A stretch of 64,000 nucleotides of DNA from Streptomyces xanthophaeus (GTDB lineage: Bacteria; Actinomycetota; Actinomycetes; Streptomycetales; Streptomycetaceae): positions 186,001-250,000 of the forward strand of contig NZ_KL647132.1 in the NCBI RefSeq assembly GCF_000725805.1, read 5' to 3'. The translations under genes were made by a program, and so were the position numbers. Under the pieces are notes generated by a model. It saw nothing but the letters and a program-made list of their open reading frames with translations, was not told where the DNA came from and made no database searches. This document shows positions 55,806-64,000 of the stretch, piece after piece (position 1 is the first letter of the stretch; each line of letters opens with the position of its first letter).

Positions 55806-57505
55806 TGACCACCCCGCCCTCCCCCGCGGCGAACGGGGGCTTCGACGTCCAGCCGGTGCACGTCCACCATGCGGCCGACAAGGTGAAGGAGGCCCAGTTC
55901 GCGCACGCCGAGCGCGCGTTCGTCCTCGTCGACGTGCTGAACAAGTACAACCAGTCCGCCGGGACCGGCCGGGGCGCGGACGCCTTCGCGGACGCCTACG
56001 CGGAGGTGGCCGCGAAGTTCCTGGAGGCGTGGGGCCGCAGCGTCGTCAGCGCCGGAGGTGCGGCCGTCGGGCTGAACCACACCGCCAACCACTACGTCAT
56101 GGCCGAATGGGAGGCGGGCGGCCGCAAGGGGACGCAGCCGCGCAACCAGCCGGAGCCCGTGGTCATCAACAAGCCGCCGCGCTACGGACCGGTCAACCCC
56201 ATCAAGTGGACGGGCACCGGCGAGGACGTCGACTCCTGGTGGATCTCGGGCGTCATCGGCGAGTTCCCCGACTTCCTCGCGGACGTCATCCGGCCCGCCA
56301 TCGAGCACGGACTGCGCCTCGGCAAGGTCCACGAGATCACCCCGGGCATCAAGGAGGACGAGGTCCGGGACATGGCCAAGGCCTGGAAGAAGCTCGCCTC
56401 GGAGGCGGAGAAGGCCTCGGACGACTTCAACACCGCCATCTCCGGGATCACCGACCCGAGCGACCGGGGCGAGTGGCAGACGGCCATGCGGACCTTCGGC
56501 CAGACCATCTGGGGCACCACGGCGTGGGGCCGGCAGCTCGACACGGAAGGCAACCGGAGCCAGGCGGGACGCCAGTGGCGCACCACCAAGGACCTCCCGC
56601 CGTCCGGGAGGCGCCCCATCGTCGACGTCCTGAAGAAGACGGCGGACGAGGTCGCGGCGCTCCTGGAACACGTCTCGGACGTCGGCGAGAAGACCACCAA
56701 GTTCACCAGCCAGGCCGGCATCAACGCGGCGAAGGCCACGGCCTCGTCCCTCACCGACCTGAGCCTGATGAACCTGACCAAGCTGGCGGTCGGCGGGATC
56801 GTCGGCCGGATCGTGCTGGTCTTCCGTTCCCACATGGACAAATCAGGCTGTGACGCGGTCGTCGAGACCTACCACAAGGAGTTCACGGAGGCGGCGGGCA
56901 AGCTCAAGGCCCTCGTCCCGGAACTCGACATCGCCATCAAGAGCGCCCCGACCTACCGGGCCGAGATCGCCCGCGCCCACAGCTTCGGCGCCCGCTCGCT
57001 CAACGAGTTCAAGAAGGAACACAGCTGGCAGATCGGCGGGGAGAGCCCCTTCCCGTACATGTACTCGCTGGACCTGGCGTCGCAAGAGGGCCTGGGCGGC
57101 GCCCACACCATCGACAAGCACGTCGGCAAGACGGACGAGCAGCTCCTGCAACGGCACGAGGACGAGGCGAAGGGCTCGGGCAAGCTGAGCCTGAGGGCCA
57201 CGTCCACGTTCACCGACCTCGAATCCGCCCAGAAGTACACCCAGCACTGCGTCCGCGCGAACACCCAGGAGATCCAGGACTGGCTGAAGAACCCTCCGCC
57301 GGATCCCCCGACCAAGACCTTCGACGTGCCCTCGGTCCCGACCGAGGGCCCCATGACCGGGCCCACGGCCACCGGCCGGAGCTCGAAGGCCGTGGACGAC
57401 TTCACCGCCGGTCCGGTCCAGGACGTGTACGGCGTGACCACCAAGCTCAAGTACGACGCCGGGCTCGATCCGCCGTTCGTCATCCTCACCTCGGCGCCTG
57501 AATAA
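55805..57505 (+). CDS. polymorphic toxin: WXG-like N-terminus, CdiA-CT RNase A-type C-terminus
   Basis: A 566-residue protein. Residues ~10-110 are helical and WXG/LXG-like (ADKVKEAQFAHAERAFVLVD). A middle helical region of ~330 residues carries no known domain. Residues ~440-566 look like RNAse_A_bac (PF18431): QEGLGGAHTIDKHVGKTDEQ supplies the catalytic His/Lys, and STFTDLESAQKYTQHCVRA and EIQDWL are family helix elements. C-terminal VILTSAPE may form the last strand. This fold degrades tRNA or RNA in CDI toxins. Two paralogous small genes follow at once and are the probable immunity proteins. The assignment is from pattern memory, not a search. Confidence 0.8.
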   Translation: MTTPPSPAANGGFDVQPVHVHHAADKVKEAQFAHAERAFVLVDVLNKYNQSAGTGRGADAFADAYAEVAAKFLEAWGRSVVSAGGAAVGLNHTANHYVMAEWEAGGRKGTQPRNQPEPVVINKPPRYGPVNPIKWTGTGEDVDSWWISGVIGEFPDFLADVIRPAIEHGLRLGKVHEITPGIKEDEVRDMAKAWKKLASEAEKASDDFNTAISGITDPSDRGEWQTAMRTFGQTIWGTTAWGRQLDTEGNRSQAGRQWRTTKDLPPSGRRPIVDVLKKTADEVAALLEHVSDVGEKTTKFTSQAGINAAKATASSLTDLSLMNLTKLAVGGIVGRIVLVFRSHMDKSGCDAVVETYHKEFTEAAGKLKALVPELDIAIKSAPTYRAEIARAHSFGARSLNEFKKEHSWQIGGESPFPYMYSLDLASQEGLGGAHTIDKHVGKTDEQLLQRHEDEAKGSGKLSLRATSTFTDLESAQKYTQHCVRANTQEIQDWLKNPPPDPPTKTFDVPSVPTEGPMTGPTATGRSSKAVDDFTAGPVQDVYGVTTKLKYDAGLDPPFVILTSAPE

Positions 57506-57516
57506 TGGAGCGAATG

Positions 57517-58092
57517 ATGGCTGATCCCCGCGCGGACGCTTGGGCGGACGCACTCGACCTGCTCGACGCCCGTCACGCGTGCGTCGGCGTCACGGCCCGT
57601 TCGCACGCCGCATGGTGGCTCGACGTGGCTGCGGTCATGCGCGGCGAGAGCCAGGACCCCCGCGGCTGGCGCGCGGTCGACCCGTACGAGGACGAGGTCG
57701 GCCTGGAGCGTCCCGAGCCGCCGTACCCGTGGATCGAGCCCCCCGTCTCTGCGCAGGACGTGGAACGCTTCCGCACCAAGGTCCGGGAACTCCCTCGGTC
57801 CTCGGCGGCGTCCCTGCTGGTCGTCCTCGGCGTCGTCGGCATGGACGTCGCGAAGACCTGGCGCTGGGAGGAACGCAGGCCGGAGATGGAACGCCGGGCC
57901 GAGGCGATCCTGTCGCGCTTCCCCGACGGCACCCGTTTCTACTCCAACGTCGGCTGGACGGGCGAGCACCCGGACTTCTACGAGCAACCGGTGACCGGGA
58001 TGCACCAGTTGAGCCAGGACCTCTGGGACGCAGGCCTCATCGCGGTCGGCGACACCGAAGTGGCCGTGCTGTGGACCTTCGAGTCCCTGTGA
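57517..58092 (+). CDS. putative immunity protein, copy 1
   Basis: A 191-residue cytosolic protein; the ATG at 57517 is six bases after GGAG. It has no family I can name. WLDVAAVMRGESQDPRGWRA, RWEERRPEMERRAEAIL and SRFPDGTRFYSNVGWTGEHP are shared with the next gene. Position directly after the toxin, small size and duplication argue for immunity. It is Trp- and Arg/Glu-rich, consistent with an exposed binding surface for a basic nuclease. It could also neutralise a different, lost toxin. Confidence 0.72.
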   Translation: MADPRADAWADALDLLDARHACVGVTARSHAAWWLDVAAVMRGESQDPRGWRAVDPYEDEVGLERPEPPYPWIEPPVSAQDVERFRTKVRELPRSSAASLLVVLGVVGMDVAKTWRWEERRPEMERRAEAILSRFPDGTRFYSNVGWTGEHPDFYEQPVTGMHQLSQDLWDAGLIAVGDTEVAVLWTFESL

Positions 58093-58700
58093 CCGACTCG
58101 ATCGTGAACGGCCCGACGACGACCGGCCTCACCGACCGCAGCTGGTCGGACGCGCTCACGCTGTACGAGTGGCTCTGCACGTTCGTCGGCGTCGCCCGGC
58201 GCGAGCACGACGAGTGGTGGCTCGACGTCGGCGCGATCATGCGCCTGGAAACCCGGGACCCGCGGGGCTGGGAATCCATCGACCCCTACGAGGGGGAGGA
58301 GGAGCGCCGCGACGATCCGTTCCACCCCTGGCTGGAGACGCCCTCCACCCCCGCGGACGCGGAACGTTACCGCCGGCGGATGGGGGAAGAGCTCCCCCGC
58401 TCGGCGGTGCGGTCGGTCCTGGTCCTGCTCGGATCCGCCGCCAGCCCCCTGGACATCACCAGGTCACAGGGCTGGGAAGAGCGCAGGCCCGGGATGGAAC
58501 GCCGGGCCGAGGCGATCCTGTCCCGCTTCCCCGACGGCACCCGCTTCCACACCAACCTCGGCTGGAAGGGCGACCGTCCCGACTTCTACAGCCCCTCCTC
58601 CCGAAGCTACGACCCCTTCAGCTCCTACGACTGGGACGCCGGACTGATCGCCGTGAACGACGACGAAGTGGCCGTGTTCTGGAACTTCCAGAACACCTGA
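58089..58700 (+). CDS. putative immunity protein, copy 2
   Basis: A 203-residue paralogue of copy 1, starting at a GTG that overlaps the copy 1 stop. Conserved blocks are WLDVGAIMRLETRDPRGWES, GWEERRPGMERRAEAIL and SRFPDGTRFHTNLGWKGDRP. The N-terminus and the LLGSAASPLDITRS loop differ most, which may reflect specificity for a different toxin variant. It probably forms one transcript with the toxin and copy 1. Confidence 0.72.
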   Translation: MTDSIVNGPTTTGLTDRSWSDALTLYEWLCTFVGVARREHDEWWLDVGAIMRLETRDPRGWESIDPYEGEEERRDDPFHPWLETPSTPADAERYRRRMGEELPRSAVRSVLVLLGSAASPLDITRSQGWEERRPGMERRAEAILSRFPDGTRFHTNLGWKGDRPDFYSPSSRSYDPFSSYDWDAGLIAVNDDEVAVFWNFQNT

Positions 58701-58731
58701 TCCGACCGCCGAAGCCGAACGGGAAGAACAA

Positions 58732-59031
58732 GTGCTCACCAGATCCGCCACGTACCCCGACCGCGAAACCGCCCAGTGGGCCACCCAGCAGGTCGTCACC
58801 CGCAACGAGCAGGCCATCCACCGCTGGCTCGCCCAGGGCACCCGCCCCCGCCTGACCGTCGAAGCGGCCTGGCCCTCGCGCGAGGACCCGGTCGGCCGCG
58901 TCCTGATCCAGGCCATGGCCCTCGCCGGGCGCGGGGCCGTGGACGTGCGGGCCGCGCGGGTCGTGCTCCGGCGGGAGCCCGCGAGCCCGCTCGGCTTCGT
59001 CGTGCACGGCACCTTCCCGATCTACCTGTAG
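58732..59031 (+). CDS. orphan RNase A-type toxin C-terminal fragment
   Basis: A 99-residue reading frame starting at a GTG with GGGAAG upstream. [20 protein letters not shown] and AIHRWLAQG line up with STFTDLESAQKYTQHCVRA and EIQDWL of the full toxin, and the C-terminus ([20 protein letters not shown]) fits the last strands of the CdiA-CT RNase A fold. The N-terminal part with the HTI..H catalytic motif is missing. It is best read as a displaced cassette or remnant, as seen in CDI/Rhs orphan modules. Whether it is expressed is unknown. Confidence 0.68.
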   Translation: MLTRSATYPDRETAQWATQQVVTRNEQAIHRWLAQGTRPRLTVEAAWPSREDPVGRVLIQAMALAGRGAVDVRAARVVLRREPASPLGFVVHGTFPIYL

Positions 59032-59043
59032 AGGCGCACGCCC

Positions 59044-59718
59044 ATGTCCATGAAGCCCCTGGAGTTCGACCGCCGCTACGGCGAGCTCGACCAGGTGATC
59101 AGCGCGTACGCCGGCCTGGCCGCCGACGACACCCCCGAACGGCCCGGTCAGGCCCTCACCGCCTACCTGCGCCACACCTGGCACACCCGGCCCTGGGCCC
59201 TGTCGGTGGCCGAGCAGCAGCTGCGCACCTACGCACAGAACCCGCCGGGCCGCCTGCGGCTGCGCCTCGGCGAGTTCTACCCGGTCCCGGACATCGGCCT
59301 CCCCGAGGACGGGATCCAGGCGTGGCTGCTGCTGCTCGCCGACCACATCAAGCTGAGCATCGAGGAGGGCCGGGTCCCGCCCCCGGCCGCGCTGCCGGAC
59401 ACGCACTGGGAGTGGCACGCCCGCTTCCCCGAGCTCGGCCAGTTCCTGGGCGGCTGGTTCTCGCAGGACATGCCCGACGAGTTCGAGGACCACGCCGCCG
59501 CGGTCACCGACTACGCCGCCTCCACGGCCCCGGCCCTGGTGGCCCGCCTCGTCGGCGAGATCCACGAACTCCTCGCCCTCGGCCTGGAGGAGGTCGACTA
59601 CGCGATCGCCGTGGCCGAACTGGGCATGGAGGTCGACCCCCCGGCCCCGTACACCCCGAGCGCCTGGCTGACGATCGTGGCCGACCACCTCTCGGGCCCG
59701 CGCGCCGAGTACGCGTAG
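59044..59718 (+). CDS. contact-dependent inhibition immunity protein (CdiI-like)
   Basis: A 224-residue protein. [22 protein letters not shown] with following [10 protein letters not shown] is the CdiI_2-type pattern (FPEL..FLG..F.QD.) found in immunity proteins of RNase A-type CDI toxins. The N-terminal third ([20 protein letters not shown]) may be a second repeat of the fold. It sits 12 bases after the orphan toxin fragment and is presumably its immunity partner. It is unrelated in sequence to the two immunity-like genes upstream. A terminator hairpin follows 20 bases later. Confidence 0.8.
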   Translation: MSMKPLEFDRRYGELDQVISAYAGLAADDTPERPGQALTAYLRHTWHTRPWALSVAEQQLRTYAQNPPGRLRLRLGEFYPVPDIGLPEDGIQAWLLLLADHIKLSIEEGRVPPPAALPDTHWEWHARFPELGQFLGGWFSQDMPDEFEDHAAAVTDYAASTAPALVARLVGEIHELLALGLEEVDYAIAVAELGMEVDPPAPYTPSAWLTIVADHLSGPRAEYA

Positions 59719-59738
59719 CCAGTCCAGCAGAACGCCAC

Positions 59739-59776
59739 AGCGCCCGCCATCCCTGGTCGGGGACATGGCGGGCGCT
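59739..59776 (+). terminator. 12-bp hairpin ending the toxin/immunity locus
   Basis: AGCGCCCGCCAT (59739-59750) pairs perfectly with ATGGCGGGCGCT (59765-59776) around a 14-base loop. It lies 20 bases after the CdiI stop. Confidence 0.83.
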
Positions 59777-59786
59777 GCGTCAGGGT

Positions 59787-60002
59787 TCCGCACACCGTTG
59801 TACGGACCGTATGAGGGGTCCCGCCCGGGGGCGGGGGTACTGCGGTGGCGCGGGCCCGGCACCGACGGTCGGAGGCCGGCGCAGCCGGGCGAAGCCCGGG
59901 AGGCCGCCTGCGGCCGAGCGGTGCGAGCGCGGCGTCAAGAAGGGGCTCCGCACACCGTTGTACGGACCGCAGTACCCCCGCCCTGGGGCGGGGGTACTGC
60001 GG
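59787..60002. repeat. duplicated ~60-bp segment between cdiI-like and gltD genes
   Basis: A 23-base sequence containing CACACCGTTGTACGGACCG occurs at 59787-59809 and again, identically, at 59947-59969. Each copy is followed after 18-21 bases by GCGGGGGTACTGCGG (59831-59845 and 59988-60002). The 289-bp gap 59719-60007 holds no gene besides these repeats and hairpins. Confidence 0.8.
59969..60000. terminator. 15-bp perfect hairpin downstream of gltD
   Basis: GCAGTACCCCCGCCC (59969-59983) and its exact complement (59986-60000) flank TG. It lies eight bases beyond the gltD stop and can terminate the gltBD transcript; it overlaps the second copy of the duplicated segment. Confidence 0.85.
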
Positions 60003-60007
60003 GGTGA

Positions 60008-61460
60008 CTACACCGTCAGGGAGCGGTCCGTCGGCTTGACCGGGTACGGGAGGGCGCTGCTGCCGGTCAGGAAGCGGTCCACGCCGCGGGCGGCCGAGCG
60101 GCCCTCCGCGATGGCCCAGACGATGAGCGACTGGCCGCGGCCCGCGTCACCGGCGACGAAGACACCGTCGACGTTGGTCGTGTAGGCCGCGTCGCGCTCG
60201 ATGTTGCCGCGCGCGTCCAGCGCCAGGCCGAACTGCTGGACCAGGCCGTTCTCCTGGTCCGTGCCCGTGAAGCCCATCGCCAGGGTGACCAGCTGCGCGG
60301 GGAGGACGCGCTCGGTTCCGGGCTTCTGCTCCAGCTTGCCGTCCTTGAACTCCACCTCGACGAGGTGCAGCGCCTTGACGTTGCCGTCCTCGTCGCCCTC
60401 GAAGTGGGTGGTGGAGACGGAGTAGACCCGCTCGCCGCCCTCCTCGTGCGCGGAGGTGACCTTGTACAGCATGGGGAAGGTCGGCCAGGGCTGGTTGGCC
60501 TGACGGTCCTCGCCCGGCTTCGGCATGATCTCCAGCTGCGTGACCGAGGCCGCGCCCTGGCGGTGGGCGGTGCCCACGCAGTCCGCGCCCGTGTCACCGC
60601 CGCCGATCACGACGACGTGCTTGCCCTCGGCCGTGATGGGGGGCGCCATGAAGTCGCCCTCCTGGACCTTGTTCGCGAGGGGGAGGTACTCCATCGCGAA
60701 GTGGATGCCGCCGAGCTCGCGCCCCGGGACCGGCAGGTCGCGGGAGACGGTCGCGCCCGCCGCGATGACGACCGCGTCGAACCGCTTGCGCAGGTCGGTG
60801 GCGGTGATGTCGCGGCCGACCTCGATGCCGGTGCGGAACTTGGTGCCCTCCGCGCGCATCTGCTCGATGCGGCGGTTGATGTGCACCTTCTCCATCTTGA
60901 ACTCGGGGATGCCGTAGCGCAGCAGGCCGCCGACGCGGTCCGCGCGCTCGTACACCACCACGGTGTGGCCGGCCCGCGTCAGCTGCTGGGCGGCGGCCAG
61001 ACCGGCCGGGCCCGAGCCGATGACGGCGGCCGTCTTGCCGGACAGGCGCTCCGGCGGCTGCGGGGTGACGTCGCCGTTGTCCCAGGCCTTGTCGATGATC
61101 GAGACTTCGACGTTCTTGATGGTGACGGCCGGCTGGTTGATGCCGAGCACGCACGCCGACTCGCAGGGAGCCGGGCACAGCCGCCCGGTGAACTCCGGGA
61201 AGTTGTTCGTGGCGTGCAGCCGCTCGGACGCCGCCGACCAGTCCTCGCGGTACGCGAAGTCGTTCCACTCGGGGATGAGGTTCCCGAGCGGGCAGCCGTT
61301 GTGACAGAACGGGATGCCGCAGTCCATGCAGCGCCCGGCCTGCTTGCTGATGATCGGGAGCAGCGAGCCCGGGACGTAGACCTCGTTCCAGTCCTTCAGC
61401 CGGTCGGCCACGGGACGGGAGCAGGCGGTCTCGCGCGCAGTGGTGAGGAAGCCCTTCGGG

Positions 61461-61468
<8 letters not shown>
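60008..61468 (-). CDS. gltD: glutamate synthase (NADPH) small subunit
   Basis: A 486-residue flavin/iron-sulfur subunit that passes electrons from NADPH to the large subunit. N-terminal cysteines for two [4Fe-4S] clusters are in [17 protein letters not shown] and [13 protein letters not shown]. The FAD site is [19 protein letters not shown], the NADPH site is [20 protein letters not shown] and the second FAD motif is [19 protein letters not shown]. The start overlaps the gltB stop by eight bases. It completes the GS-GOGAT ammonia assimilation pair with gltB. Confidence 0.97.

Positions 61469-64000
<2,532 letters not shown>

Overview
The window is a stretch of high-GC actinobacterial chromosome, almost certainly Streptomyces or a close relative. 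The evidence is very high GC with strong third-position G/C bias, GTG starts and AGGAGG-type ribosome sites, and many secreted proteins. The core gene order also fits: polA, a five-gene branched-chain amino acid ABC transporter, an ANTAR response regulator, tRNA-Leu, pyk and gltBD. No insertion sequence, prophage or CRISPR array was seen.

Layout. 0-9.9 kb: cell-surface and housekeeping genes (DUF3068 fragment, a tiny membrane peptide, lytic transglycosylase with a Pro/Thr repeat tail, DUF4184 membrane protein, polA, a YdeP-type molybdopterin oxidoreductase, a hotdog thioesterase, a lipoprotein). 10.5-16.3 kb: livJ-H-M-G-F with an internal hairpin after livJ and a strong terminator. 16.3-20.1 kb: ANTAR regulator, tRNA-Leu(CAA), an HTH/LAGLIDADG protein beside the tRNA, a MarR regulator and pyk. 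20.2-25.7 kb: SIMPL protein, Tat-exported 5'-nucleotidase, and a decarboxylase/N-hydroxylase pair typical of hydroxamate siderophores. 25.8-27.2 kb: gene-free, with two families of tandem repeats. 27.2-37.3 kb: pepN, chorismate mutase, a two-component system with a repeat-rich gap, a trypsin-like protease, an unrecognised HEXXH/zinc-ribbon protein, a secreted HAD phosphatase and two tandem DUF4360 proteins.

37.7-42.8 kb and 46.1-51.2 kb: two blocks that together look like the steroid C/D-ring (HIP) catabolic locus of Mycobacterium and Rhodococcus. The first block is SDR-SDR/echA20-ipdA-ipdB-ipdC, in the same order as Mtb Rv3548c-Rv3553. The second is fadA6-kstR2-ipdF divergent from two acyl-CoA dehydrogenases. 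Both divergent promoter regions carry a matching KstR2-type palindrome (AnCAARnnYTTGnT), so the blocks are probably one regulon. They are split by a secreted tyrosine phosphatase, a DEAD-box helicase and a cold-shock protein.

51.1-54.9 kb: methyltransferase, a degenerate tRNA-like sequence, an SDR divergent from a PadR regulator across a perfect 10-3-10 palindrome, a VWA protein and a flavin/F420-type oxidoreductase. 55.0-59.7 kb: a polymorphic toxin locus. It has two WXG100-like proteins, a WXG-like protein ending in a probable CdiA-CT RNase A-type toxin, two paralogous putative immunity proteins, an orphan piece of a second RNase A-type toxin and a CdiI-type immunity protein. 60.0-64.0 kb: gltD and most of gltB, which runs off the window.
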